A stretch of 64,000 nucleotides of DNA from Amaurobius ferox (lineage: Eukaryota > Arthropoda > Arachnida > Araneae > Amaurobiidae): NCBI GenBank assembly GCA_951213105.1, contig OX578147.1, positions 122,231,399 through 122,295,398 on the forward strand, in the 5' to 3' direction. Below, one piece after another: positions 22,714 through 35,175 of the stretch. The first letter of the stretch is position 1; every line of letters starts with the position of its first letter. Below the pieces are notes generated by a model. That model was not told where the DNA came from, did not search any database, and saw only the letters and a program-made list of their open reading frames with translations. Both the position numbers and the translations under genes were made by a program.

Positions 22714-23858
22714 TTCCCAGTCGAATATAGATGATGTGATTATCCGATTATGTCGAACTTAGGAGCCGACCCTTTGGGGTTTGCGGCTATAAAACCTAAA
22801 TCAGCCAATACTGCAGACGTTTGGGGCACCGGCGATTAACACGCGCCACTTGTAACGATATTTAAAGCTCTAGAATGGAATATTTGAAGTTTTGTTAGTG
22901 ATCGAATATTACTTTGTTGATTCGTAACTATGCTGAGGGCTTTGATGCACGTAGGAATTTAACCCTTTATAAAAGGGGCTCTCCTAGGAGGTCTAGTTAC
23001 TACTAAGCATAAAGTAGAAGTACATATAGAGCACTCAAAACAATTACAGTTTGTATACAAGTACATGGTGAGTAATGGTGATGAAGCCATTGACTATTTT
23101 GTATGTTGAGGTGGATGTACTGTGGATAAGTGAGCAAGCATATGTATAAAGTCAAATGAATAAAAAAGTAATTAAAAGAAATAAATGGAGAAATGGCTGT
23201 AAGACTTAGTTAATTTCTGGAGACGGTGTGAAGCGGAATGTGTTGTCGACGTCTGCTTAGTGAGGATTCCCTCAGTGAGGATTGATTCGGCGAGATTAAT
23301 CAGGTAGGTCAGTGATGCCTATAGGAAAGGCTTGGTTCTGGAGCTATTGATGCATCGTGTGCTTATCAACCGGGTTCATGAACCCGACTGGTTGAAGAGA
23401 GGAACTGTGTCTTTGTGACCTTGACCCATCGGCGGCTAGAGTCAAGTCTTGGTGAGTTTTTCGGATTCGTGACGTGGGTGGTTCGGCAGAACCTCGCTCC
23501 TTTGGTCATAGCCTCGCTGGGTGGTGGATATTCACTCCAATTCCTTCTGCGCTGATATCCTTAAGAGGATATCTAGGCCCTTCTTGTCCCTTGTGTAAAC
23601 GCTGAATGTCGCCGTGGGAGGTAAGAGTTTAAGTATGTTGTGTGCTGGTAAGAGTGGCTGCAGGCTGTTTATTTCAATGTTAATTTTATTTACATTTATT
23701 GAGAATGGTAAAAGTGAAGGCTTTGTAGCAGAATGACAGATACTTGACGTTTCATTATTGTGGTTCATTTTCTCTAAGGTAGATCATTAACTGTGTAATT
23801 TTCTCCATTGTTGATTTGTTTGATGGCACTTTTTGTTCCCAGTCGAATATAGATAATG
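22714..23858. repeat. 1.1 kb segment bracketed by a 23-bp direct repeat
   Basis: 'ttcccagtcgaatatagat' followed by gatg (22714-22736) recurs as the same word followed by aatg (23836-23858), one mismatch. Between them is GC-richer DNA with a TATA-like 'ttataaaaggggc' (22971), an inverted 'gatatccttaagaggatatc' (about 23557-23576) and no coding frame I recognise. The direct repeat is longer than most target duplications, so it could be an insertion scar, the edges of a recombined tandem unit, or element ends. Confidence 0.55.
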
Positions 23859-24555
23859 AAACAATCTGGCAACGTTTGCGAACCAATTTGGAAGAAATAT
23901 GAAGTATAGACAAAATATATCAAAATTTAAAAGCGGAATCCAGTACTCTACTATTTTATCCCGTTCTAATAGTCAGTTTAGCACAATCAAAAATATTTGA
24001 ATTTAAAAACATTTTCCAGAGTAAAAAATGAATGTGAATGATCAACAATTCCTACCATCTTAAGGATCCCATGACCACAACTGATATAGCATAATCCAAA
24101 ATATAACATGAGTCATTAATTAGATTCACATTGCCATAAATTTTATTATTTAAATTCAATGAATATAGTCTACCGTATAAACTCATTTTGACTTAATTCC
24201 GTTGCTAAGCAACATGATATAAATTTCTTTAAATAAAATTTCAGAAAATATCGTCTGCACAATGCTATTTATATGGAAGATTTAATTATGTGTTTTTATA
24301 AATAACTCCTGGTCCTAGAATCTCTAAACATAGACGAAGTGACAGCAGTGAAGTAGAAAATTAACCATGCCAAATTTGAATTAAAAAAAAACCCCGTCAG
24401 AAACTCTATCTGTATACGGAAAAGACTGACTTTCAATGTCGACATAGTCTTTATTACACCTGTGTAGTCAGTCTATCCTTGTACAGTACTACAATTTTCC
24501 ATATAATGTCTCAAAATGCGTTTAAGTTTAACTCCTCAGTATTAATACTTTTATG
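23859..24555. other. No gene seen
   Basis: AT-rich, unassigned. Confidence 0.5.
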
Positions 24556-24800
24556 TCCCTACCGGTTAAAAAGTCTTGGAAGATATTTTCTGCTCTGCGT
24601 CACGGATTAGTCTAGGTTTTTAAAAATCATCGATGCCATGATAAATCGATCTCAAGGCGTAAATTTCGAGAAATGGGTTTTTACGCTCCTCCCTTTATGA
24701 TGGATGGTTCTATGAAACAGCCGAGTTAGATAGAAAATATTTTTGACATCCACCTTTCCTTGAATAACAGTAAAAACTAACTTCATGATGTTATATAGTC
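24556..24800 (+). repeat. R-family dispersed repeat, copy 5
   Basis: 'atcgatgccatgataaatcg', 'caaggcgtaaatttcgagaa' and 'tgatggatgg', then 'gatagaaaatatttttgaca'. Aligns with copies 3 and 4. Confidence 0.7.
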
Positions 24801-25029
24801 TTTTAGCGAAGAAATACACTTATAACATTTCAGTGTTCTTTCTTTCTCATATTATTTTACAGAGGATATACGGGTGTTCAAAGCTTTACATTTCCGTGTT
24901 TTACGAGTTTATTTTTTCCTCACACTTACGTTTATTCTTTAAGAGGTGGGCTTGCAAACAAAACAGTGTCCATTATACAAAAATATTTTTAAAAATGGTG
25001 ATAATTCTATAAGGACAAATGTTGATAAT

Positions 25030-25440
25030 TTGGACTATGCGGGAAATGGTGGCTATTTAGTCCAAGAAGGAAAATGGTGGTAAATTAATTAATGCGGAAA
25101 AATGGGGCTGATTTAGTCTATGCATAAAAATGAAGGTAATTTATTCTATGGGAAAATGACGGTAATTTAGTGTATGCTGAAAAATAATGGTAATTTTTCT
25201 ATGCGGAAAAATGGGGATAATTTTTTCTATTGAAAAATAGTGGTAATTAAGTCTACTTTCGGAAATGGTGGTAATTTTTTCTATGCGGAAAAATGGGGAT
25301 AATTTTTTCTATTGGAAAATAGTGGTAATTAAGTCTACTCTCGGAAATGGTGGTAATTTTGTCTAAGCGGGAAAATGGTGGTAATTTAATCTTTGTGGGA
25401 AAATGGGAGATAATTTAGTCTATGCTACTGAAAAAAACAA
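25030..25440 (+). repeat. Degenerate ~30-bp minisatellite
   Basis: A phrase like 'gtctatgcggaaaaatggtg' followed by gtaattta recurs about a dozen times. Two ~95-bp stretches (around 25194 and 25281) are nearly identical, showing larger-unit duplication. Confidence 0.85.
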
Positions 25441-26349
25441 TTTCTACCATGCTACTCATATAAATGGCATTAAATTATATATTTTATCATAAATCAATCA
25501 AATACATGTTATTTATTGGTGGGATAGACAATTGTCAAATTGAAAATATAATTCTTACGAAATGAACGAAAGTTTATAAGGTATGCATTTTGTGTATTCA
25601 AATATTGATTATGATACACGATGAACCTGGACAGTCTGGAAAATGAATATACAAGATAGTCGAGTGGTGCTTCAAGCACCAAGTATTTTTTCTTCAAATT
25701 TTCCCTAGACTTTTTTCAACATATATTTTTGCTTAGAGACAAAAAGTTAAAGAATAGTTATAGATTTGAATGAATGATTTTTGATACTTTTCCTTTTCTA
25801 GTTTTTATTTAAAGAATTTGCTTATTCTTCCTTAAAAAAATAGCAATAAATGTATAGGAATACCTTAACAAAATTACTCAAATAACATGTAAAAAGCAGC
25901 CAATTGTTTCGAAAATTCGTCAAGGATTTTATTCTTCACTACAAGCAAGTCCAAGAGTTACACGTTAAAGGATTTTATCACACGTAAGCCACTGCTGAAA
26001 TTTATCAGTCGTAGTGTCACCTAGTAAGATGTAAGGGAATGAAAATGATAAAACAAAAGAAAAAAATGGCCGAAAATCCAGAACGTCAAACACAGAAAAA
26101 ATGGACACGAAAAAGAGAGGATGAGATAGAGAGAGATGAGTTAAATGTAAACAAATCATAACTCTGCGAAATATGGTGTCATAGACATAATATTTACTTA
26201 GATTGTTGGAAATTTTGAAGCTGTGGAAAAACTCATAGGAGTACAGGTCAAAAACTAACCAGGTCCATTGAATAAAAGTAGAAATAAAATAAAATCGATG
26301 GTTGGTCATTCAGCAGTGGTTTTCTATAGAATATTTTCTATTATATGTC
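25441..26349. other. No gene seen
   Basis: A 114-codon minus-strand open frame (25965-26309) is rich in Phe, Ser and Leu, as expected of AT-rich noise. No family resemblance. Confidence 0.5.
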
Positions 26350-26941
26350 ATCACTTTTAACATAATGTTAATGTTCCCTCAAGCGATGCTCCAAAGCACG
26401 TTTAGTTTGACCTATATAGGATAGTCCCCATTGAAAATAAATTTGATAAATGTCATTGATAAATATCATTGATTTTTAAGAGCTTTATATTTTCTTAAAG
26501 TTAAAAAAAATATTTATCAACAAATTTATAAATATAAAAAACTGGTATTTAAATAAATGTTATTTAACTATCAAAAGAGAACAAAGCATTTTGATATTCA
26601 CGATTTTAAGTTGTTGACGAACCTAAGGTGTAAAATGCATCACTTAACATAATGTTAATGTTTTCTCAAGCAATACTTCAAAGCACGTTTAATTTGACCT
26701 ATATACGATAGTCCACATTGAAAATAAATTTGATAAATGTTCCAACAGTTGAACTCGCTTGAATCCTTTGATCATTGATTTTTAAGAGCTTTATATTCCT
26801 TTAAAGTTAAAAAAAAATATTTATCAACAAATTTATAAATATAAAAAATTGGTATTTAAATAAATGCTATTTTACTATCGAAAGAGAAGCATTTTGATAT
26901 TCACGATTTTAAGTTGTTGACGAACCTAATGTGTAAAATGC
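26350..26941 (+). repeat. Tandem duplication, two ~290-bp units
   Basis: Units 26350-26639 and 26640-26941 share 'cataatgttaatgtt', 'aaagcacgttta', 'gataaatgt', 'atttatcaacaaatttataa' and 'cacgattttaagttgttgac' in order. The second unit has an extra ~30 bp ('ccaacagttgaactcgcttg'), while the first has an internal 'tcattgataaatatcattga' repeat. Confidence 0.9.
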
Positions 26942-28152
26942 ATAATACGAAATTCGTGAGCATAAAAGAGAAATTCTAAGCTTTCATGCGAGATGTTGGA
27001 TTTAAAATGAAATGTCTTAGTATTTGGGTGATATGTGTTTCGGAATGCAAGAATATATTCATAAATATGGAACGTAAAGGTAGCTGCAACTATTCAAAGA
27101 ATGCGAGATAAAAATTTTATTATGGTACTTCTATTTTTCCCTTCTTTTCATCCCTTGGGACTCTTATTTTTGCAATATTCAAAATATTTTTGAAATATAT
27201 TATTTGACTTTATGCAGAAAAAATAAGAAATCGCAATTTATTTATGTATAGTTGAGTTTTCTGAATTTATGTTTATTCTTATTCTTATCGACGTTTGTTA
27301 AAATTTGTTTCTTTAATTTTACTTTCCTTTTTTAAATTTATAAAAAACTGCATGTGAATAATTAACGACAATGTTATACGTAGCGGTACTGTTTTTGTTT
27401 GAGTTGTAATATGATAAAAGGGTATGATAATAATAATAATAAAACTTTGAATAAACTGGATAATAACTTGTCTCTAGAAACTTATTCTTATGCTTTATGA
27501 CATTCTCATGGTTAATTTTTATTTTATTTTTCGATCCCCATATTTTTTTAATATTTTAATTCCTTCTTTTATCTCGTTTTATATACCTTTTTTGACACAA
27601 GAGGGCGTTTTGCTATTAGGGTTACGTTTGCCTTTGCAATTGATTCCAATTTTGTGTTCATTTGGGCTAGGAAGATGAAATATAAGGAGACGTTATGGAG
27701 AGAAGGGAGTGGGAGGTAAATAGAAACCTTGCTGTTATCAAAGTGCCTGCATCGTAACCAAATTGGTTTACTTCAAAATAAATCACCGTGCTTTCTAAGC
27801 GGACTATAATTTTGTTAGCTTTCACGTGCGTTTTTAATATAATTTCTTAATGACTTCGTAGTTGCTTTGCTACATGAGAAGCCTGTGAGGCATGTTTAAT
27901 TGCATTTATTATACATTTCAGCACCAGAACTCTGAATAAAAAAATTCTGATAAACTTCCACCAATTGAGGTTATATTTGTATGTGCCATAGAACTTTGCG
28001 TGTCGTATATAACATAATTTATATTGGCTTTTAATTTAATGCATTCTGTTATAAACGATTGGGCAGTAAAATCAGCATTAAACGAAATCAGAATAAGACA
28101 AAATTCTGCTTAATACTGGCACATCCTTCTGTGGATTCTGAAAAATATATAC
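26942..28152. other. No gene seen
   Basis: AT-rich. Nothing recognised before the pogo-like element. Confidence 0.5.
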
Positions 28153-28154
28153 TA

Positions 28155-29197
28155 CAGTCAACCCTCCTATAACGCGGCACTCTCTTAATGCGGTTTCCAT
28201 ATAATACGAAGCAATAATTGCGACAGCCCTCTTAAACTCGGTACTCAGGAAACGCGGTTTCCATACAACGCGGTAGTCTTATACCGCGATTTCTCTATAA
28301 TACAACTCAATTAGCTTAAGCACTCTCTCTATAGCATGCATTTATCTATTTCGCTTTTACGATTGAAATTAGTGGGGAAATCTCCTGTATTCACGTATAT
28401 CACCATTTTTCAATTTCAGTTATCAGGGAAATCCCCTGTAAAAAATAATGCATTCACCTAAAATACATTGGTAGACGAAAATATGGGTAAAGAATAGGCT
28501 TCAAATTTCAATTTAAATGATGTGAAAAGGGGACTGGATTTGGGTAAACAATTAAAAAATTACTTTATAGAAAATGATCCTTCAACAGTGCGAAGTGCAA
28601 AGTTTAAAAGAGGATTACAAAATTGCTTAGCTCCTTATAGAGAGGTTTAGAGGTTTTGGTAGAATTACAAAAAAAAAACTGCATTTGAAAACTAAAATGA
28701 AGATATGCGAAGTGAAGAGGAAGGACATTAAAATAAAAAGAATAAGACCACTAATATTTGACAGCGATGATGAATGTTAACTTTTTCCAACAGAAATCCT
28801 ATTAAGTTTATATATCACATTGTTTTTTTAATTTTCTTATATGAAGTCTTAAACTCATTAAAAATAATTCGAAATATGTAAACATATATTTATTGCCTGT
28901 ATCTATAAACTTATATTTCATAACCGTATTCAGCACTACATGGTGCTCTAAAAATGCAGTTTTATATAACGTATAACGAGCCTGATTTATATGTTCTGAG
29001 TTTCACTTAAAAGCTGTTTCCATATAACGCGGTACGAATTGTTTTGTTTTGTACTAATTCTGTGTGCCTTATAACGCGATTTTTATACTACGCACTATGC
29101 GGTTTCCATATAACACGGTACGAATTAATCTGATTTGCACTAATCTGAGTTTCTTATAACGCGGTACGAATTAATCGCGTTATAGGAGGGTTGACTG
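28155..29197 (+). mobile_element. pogo/Tigger-like DNA transposon, TA-flanked
   Basis: Perfect 22-bp terminal inverted repeats: 'cagtcaaccctcctataacg' plus cg at the left, and its exact inverse at 29176-29197. TA lies outside both ends (28153-28154 and 29198-29199). Inside each end is a cluster of 'ataacgcggt' words, several as 'ataacgcggtacgaatta' (about 29020-29180), which look like transposase-binding iterons. At 1.04 kb it is shorter than an autonomous pogo element (2-3 kb), so it is internally deleted; only a C-terminal coding remnant remains. Confidence 0.88.
28498..28650 (+). pseudogene. C-terminal remnant of a Tigger/jerky-type transposase
   Basis: About 50 open codons encoding ...FNLNDVKRGLDLGKQLKNY... 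and ...KFKRGLQNCLAPYREV, then a stop at 28648. The 'LG..l..y...nd...rs.k.kRgL..cl.pY.ev' layout fits my memory of the end of CENP-B/Tigger-derived transposases, and it lies at the right place inside a TA-flanked pogo-type element. The DDE core and DNA-binding domains are absent. The assignment depends on position plus recalled resemblance. Confidence 0.5.
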
Positions 29198-29489
29198 TAT
29201 AACACAATCTAAGACGGAAATAGGCTAACGTAAAATATATTAATTCTCTTGAAATTCCGTTTATTTTTTACGCTCCAGAAAACATTTTACACATTATTCG
29301 AAAATTTTTTACGGTCTGAAAAAAAAAAACGGTTGCTGCATTGTTACTGGAAGAAAACAAAAATCTTCTTAATAACCAAAAGTATCTTTACTAATGTCCC
29401 GTGCGATTCCGTCTTACGTAGATTTCACCAACAAAAAGACCCAGAAAAATAAATTTCATTTTTAGAAAAGGCATGGTTGCAAGGAATTT

Positions 29490-29680
29490 ATTTTTCTTTT
29501 TGTGTTGAAGAAACGAATCTATTGAAAGAAATCTCGACAACTACATGATTCTTATAGATACGTTGGGGGGGGGGGATAAGCATCAAGGAACTGGATTATT
29601 TGTGTTTTTATATGATTTATGACGTTAGGGAGGAGGTATTATACATGCGCCAGCTTCGATAAGATCTCATGACTCATTTA
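29490..29680 (+). repeat. Diverged dispersed repeat, pair copy 1
   Basis: 'aaggaactggat' then 'gtgtttttatatgatttatg' and a 'ggtattatacatgc' end match 31755-31950 in order. It also carries a G11 run at about 29565-29575. Confidence 0.6.
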
Positions 29681-29737
29681 TTGTTTGAAAATTTTATAGG
29701 AGCAGCAATAAACATGAATGATACCTCATTCGTTATT

Positions 29738-30785
29738 AAATTGAAAAACAAGAGAAATCAATCATGCCAAAAGCATTGATTATGAAACGTTTTCAAACTG
29801 CAATGCAATTTTACGCAAACATCTCTAAAATGCGATTCATTTTACGCAAACATCTCTAAAATGCGTATCATTCAGATTCGGTGACATTTTTTAAATTATC
29901 ACATTACTACAGTAATTTATTTTACTTTAAAACTTAAAACCATGGATGTAAAAATACTTTCTAACTCCATGCTTAAAATTTCATCGAAAAAGGCAATGCT
30001 ATACAATCGTCTGCTTCTGAATGTAAAATCAATGAATATTTCATTCATATCACCTATATTCCAGACTCCAGAGCTAATTAATTTTGCGCTAATAAAATTC
30101 AGCAATTCTTATACAACTCATCTTACAGCTTGATTTGTTTACATTCTGCATCTATTAAAATTGGGCTTCGTTGTAGAAACAATCCAAGTTTGATGATCAT
30201 TTAAACTCAAAAATATTGTAATTGCTTTGGAGCAGAATATAGGTGCACAGAAAATATGCAAAAACAAAGCGGTTTTATGACGGATGCAACACTACATATA
30301 AATTTAAAAGAACTATAAAAATCACGATTTTGACATTTGGAAAAAAGATGGATGCCATATTTTATTTTGAAGTGGGTCACGTGATTTCTTTAATATGGGT
30401 GTAATTATTATTTTAATTTTTATTTAAAAAATACCAAACATATTTTGCTCAAATTTCTTTTATATACTTTATGGGATAATTGGAATATTTCCTAAGAACT
30501 TCAAATCAATTTGTGAATTTTAACTTCGCTTACAAAACTAAGTTCCATAAACTTCAGTTTATTTCACTTTTTCAACCCGGGTTCAATCCAAAACTATTTG
30601 GGTGATATTATTCATTTGCATTTCCATATGTCCCACAGACCGTCTCAACAGCATACTGAAATTTCATTTTGATAAAGTCATTTTTACGGCAGTTATCGTG
30701 CGAACGGACGGACAGACAGACCGACAGACAGAATGACCAAAGTCATAAGCACTTTTTAACTATGGAGGAGAGTGTTAAGAACGCT
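29738..30785 (+). repeat. ~1.05 kb dispersed repeat, copy 1
   Basis: Aligns along its length with 52010-53098: 'aagcattgattatgaaac', 'caatgcaattttac', 'cagactcca', 'gatgatcatttaaactca', 'ttttcaacccgggttcaat', 'ccgtctcaaca' and a (GACA)n-type end before 'caaagtcataa'. Copy 1 has an internal 27-bp direct repeat near 29810-29865. No coding capacity. The microsatellite-bearing end recalls the HINE layout, but the terminal words are different. Confidence 0.88.
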
Positions 30786-31754
30786 CAAAACATTCTGAGA
30801 GAGGAAGACGCTCTAAATGTCGTAAATTCCTCTGCAATACGTTCTATATGTACTCTGTATAGGGTAGTTATTTGCCGTGAAAATAAGCCTGTCATATGAC
30901 GATTGAGATTTTTCGATATTGAAATTTTAGAAAAGGACTAGTGATTTTAAAACGTATGTTAAAAGAGGAACAAGTATGAGGTCTGAAATTCTATTCCCTT
31001 TGATTTGATTAAAAATTTATTAAAGAACTAATATTTACTAAAAAGCATTTACGAAAAACACTTTTTAAAATTCATCTCTTGAAAATGCAGAATTTGTATC
31101 AAAATGACATAACCAGCTAATTTTGCCATTTAAAATTATGAAAATATTAATATTCTGCTTATATTTGCACCAATTTAAGTTATAGCTTGCAGTTTAGCTA
31201 TAAATAGTTATTGCTAACGTTTCGCTATGAGTCCTGTAACAATTTATGCTTATTTGCTCAGCACCGAAGGAAACATCTATATAGGTTAAATATTATTTCA
31301 TATTAAGGGATCTAATTGTATATGGTTTTCAAATTTTATTTTTATTCAAAATAATTAATTTTATTTTTGTGGTAGAAGTTCATAAAAAAAATATTTCTCT
31401 TCATATGGGTTTGACGAGTTTACCTCGTCATAGTTTTCCTCTGTGAAGCGGATTTATCAAGCTGGTCTAGGTATAAAATTTTAGTATTTAAAGAAAATAA
31501 TCTGTCAAGTTCTTAAACTTTGGATAGAAACATTTTTCCATATACAACCCACGTATAAAATAATATTAATAATAAAAAATAACATGCTGAAAGGTTTAAA
31601 GAGAAATAGTAAGTTATATAATATTAAATGTATAATTTTCATTATTATTTTGGTTATAATAGGAATATACTTTTAAAATATATGACCGCCAAAAAGAGAA
31701 AAAAAAATCAATACGCCTCTATAGAGAAAGTCATGCAGTGTTAGCATAATTTTT
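30786..31754. other. No gene seen
   Basis: Unassigned AT-rich sequence. Confidence 0.5.
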
Positions 31755-31950
31755 TTTCTTTCATGAGTTGAAAAGAAAATACCACTGTTGAGAGAAATCA
31801 CTGCAACTACAGTGTTTTCAGAGAGACGCTTCAGAAAGAACGAGGATAGAGGAACTGAATTTCATTTGTGTTTTTATATGATTTATGATTCCAGGAAGGG
31901 ATATTATAAATGCTACCGCTCGGGGAAAAATCTCGTAAGATGTATTGTAC
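31755..31950 (+). repeat. Diverged dispersed repeat, pair copy 2
   Basis: Partner of 29490-29680, sharing 'gaggaactgaat' and 'gtgtttttatatgatttatg'. A 65-codon open frame covers it, but that frame is not open in the partner. Confidence 0.6.
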
Positions 31951-32189
31951 GTCGGGAATTTTTGCAGAAACTGGAAAAAGTATGAATCGCGCTTTAGAAG
32001 TGAATTTAAATGAACGCTGAAGTATGAAAGAAATGATAAATTACGAAATAAATATTTGGTATTTTTGGTTCTTTATATGCGGACTCAAATAGACAGCATT
32101 TTCCCAAAGCTTTGGATGTAGCAATGTAATAACAATAGGTCAAAATCAATTTTAATTAATCCTATTTAGTTATGTCATGGTTTACATTT

Positions 32190-32745
32190 TGTCCTAGTTC
32201 CGTTCATATTGATTACGATCTATTTCATGTCTGGTTTATGTACATTTACGTATACAGACATTTTATTTATTTTTCTATATAGGTTTTTTTATCATTTCCG
32301 TACGTATATTTCGCTCATTTCTTTATGCAGGGATTATGTTCATTTCCGTATATAGATATTGTATTTATTTTTATATATAGGAATTTTGCTTATTTCTATA
32401 TAAAGGATTTTGGCGCATTTCCGTATGGATTTTGTCCATTTCTGTAAGTAAGAATTAGGATTGTTTCCGTATGTAGGGATTAAGTACATTTCCTTGTGTG
32501 GGTATTATACGTATTCATTTTCGTATTTAGGGATTTTGTTCATTTCCTCGCACACGGATTTAGTCTATATCCGGATATAGGGGCTTTGTCCATTTCTGTA
32601 TATAAGAATTATGATTATTTTTGTATGTGGGGATTAAGTTCATTTTCTTATGTTGGCATTGTACGTATTCATTTTCGTATGCAGGGATTTTGTTCATTTC
32701 CTCGTATAAGGATTTTGTCTATATCCGAATATAGGACCTCCTTTT
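32190..32745 (+). repeat. Degenerate ~30-bp minisatellite
   Basis: About 18 variants of 'tttccgtatatagggatttt' plus gttcat. A block of ~145 bp (about 32455-32600) is repeated at about 32610-32740, giving an 83-codon repetitive open frame that is not a gene. Confidence 0.85.
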
Positions 32746-33719
32746 GAAATATAGAGAATATTTGAAATATGAAATATAGAGAACGTATTGTTTTCTCGAA
32801 AATTTTTTAATTTCAAGATTTTGATGACAATATATGTTTCAGAACTTCCATTTTGACTATTTCAGAAAGATGTCTGTTGTGGGCTTTTTGTGCACGTGAT
32901 AGCTGCCACAAATATTAATGAATTTTCACGAAACCTTATATTCGACTTTGTTATTAAAAAATCTTGAACTAGACTACTTTTTGAAATTCGAGTAATGACT
33001 TCGAAATTTATTCGAAACATTATATTTTCTTCTTAACATGGAAGCATAGAACAAAATGTGCCATAACTATTGCATAAAAGCAGTCATTTAGAGCTCAAAG
33101 ATAACGAAACTTGAACCCTTTTTTAATCACTGTACCAAAACGTAATCTCGATGCAATTTTTCGTGACGTCATTATTCCTCCTAGAGGGGGCAAGTTATCC
33201 CCCTGGATGGTACATTGTCAAAGTTGATATTAATCGAATTTTTTTTCAAGAAATATATGAAAGGTTTATTGTGAATAGTAACACTCCATAATTATGGTCA
33301 TTTAAACCAACGATATAGATTTCAGCCCCAATTGGGTACGGAAAATGTGGGGGGAAAAATAATGATGATCTTCATACTTAAATCACCGAAGTTTACTAGA
33401 CGATAATTTTAGATCAACTGCATTTTGACTTAAACAGTAAAAAGGCGGCTTTAAAGGAGACGACTGCATCCTTCTTAAACCATATTACCTTTCTGTTGTC
33501 TTAATGCCACAAAGAGGTCATTCTCATTGTTTCCCAATCCCTAAAACTGAACAAAGTTAGCGTTTGCACATTTTTTAATGGAGGGATGAGATGAACCTCT
33601 TCAAACAACAGTTCCATTACTTAATTTGTTCTTCTAAAATGACGACGCTTTAAATCACATCTGGTTATTTACCTAGTAGATCATATCACGACAGAAAAGA
33701 TAAGTGCAATTTTTGCTCA
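32746..33719. other. No gene seen
   Basis: Unassigned. Confidence 0.5.
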
Positions 33720-33955
33720 AATATAAACGTTTTAATAAGAAAAACTTGAGCAACGTATGAACGCACAAATAACACAGTATAGCAGCATACAACTGTTTCG
33801 AGGATACGCTGGATCCTCTTCATCAGTGCAAGAGAACCAGCAAACACAAAGTCCAGAAGAATGGCATACAACGCATCTCGAAACAGCTGCATGCTACCAT
33901 TATTGGGTTATTTGTGCTTTTATATGTAGTTCAAGATTTTCTTATCCTTCGCACT
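33720..33955. repeat. Fold-back element, copy 2
   Basis: The left arm 'gcacaaataac...gcagcatacaactgtttcgagg' pairs with the right arm 'ctcgaaacagctgcatgct...ggttatttgtgc'. The middle 'acgctggatcctcttcatca' matches 20970 in copy 1. About 170 bp between the inner arms; looks like a MITE of unknown superfamily. Confidence 0.75.
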
Positions 33956-34889
33956 AAGAATGTTGTACTTATTGATAAGCGTTTTAAGTTGCATATTTCC
34001 CTTAATAATAGTTAACATACTATTGATAAATCAAGATATAATGTTTCTGAAGTGGCATGTGCCAATAGATCTCATTGTAAAGAAACATAGTTGGACATAC
34101 TGCCATGGCGAATGTCGTCACAAAGAGTTATTTCTTAACAAGTCAAGAGAAAAGAACAAGTCGAATTATAAAAGAATCGGAGTATAGTTGTATGTACATC
34201 TGTATATATTATGCTTCGTGTATTCTAGATTTCTTTTATTTCAAATCTTTCATTTACAAAAAATCTTCAGTCATCTCTTTACATTAAAAAAAATATCATT
34301 TTAAGTGCAGATAAAACAACTTCAGCGGAGAATGAACCAAAATCGCCTCCGGCAATTCAAAAAGATCCCAGTTTGACAATATAAACATACTTTTTAAAAT
34401 AACATTGAAATTGCAATTCATCACAATATGTCCGGGTGAATTCAACTTTCAACTGCATAGGAGGAATTATCGAAAATAAGAAAAAAAAAATGAAGTTTCT
34501 ATGCAACGCTCCACTTGAAAATTGAAGAGTTTACATTGAAATGATTGAAAATGCCCTTAAAAGATAAATGGGGTCGAAGAAAGATAAAAATTTCCATTCA
34601 TTCATGTTAAAAAAGTAGGATAATAGGTTATTTCCTCAAAAGAGAAAATAATCTACTTTGCGTGTTATCATATAAAGACTAAGGCAATGTTTTAAACATT
34701 ACAGGCAATTTTTATTCTTTGAAAAGTACTTTTGCTTCTAAGTGAAGTATGAAATATATAAATATTAAACGTAGGATGTTCAGACTGGGAAGAACTCAAC
34801 CACCGATCTCTGAATTTCGAAATCAATGTTCTACTATTTAAGCAAACCTATTTGAATTTTGCCATCTGAGCATTGGAAAGTACCTCACA
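33956..34889. other. No gene seen
   Basis: Unassigned AT-rich sequence. Confidence 0.5.
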
Positions 34890-35175
34890 ATTAATAAACT
34901 CCCCAAATGAGTTACTCTACAACTGAGTAACTCCACAAATGAGTAACTCCACAAATGAGTAACTCTGCAATTGAGTAACTCTACAATTGAGTAACTCTAC
35001 AATTGAGTAACTCTACAATTGAGTAACTCCACAATTGAGAAATCCCATAGAAAAAACTGCAACAATTCGGAATATTCACAACTCAGAAACTCCACATTTG
35101 AGGAACTCCACAAATGAGAAATCCCACAATGAAAATATGCCACAATTAAGAATCTCCACAACTTAGAAACACCAC
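34890..35175 (+). repeat. 17-18 bp minisatellite (GAGTAACTCYACAA)
   Basis: Roughly 14 units of 'gagtaactctacaatt' and variants. It is regular in the first half and decays to 'gagaaatcccacaa' types in the second. Confidence 0.9.

Noticed and set aside
25965..26309. 114-codon minus-strand frame with hydrophobic runs
   Set aside because: Phe/Ser/Leu composition is what AT-rich noise gives; no motif, no start context and no repeat support.
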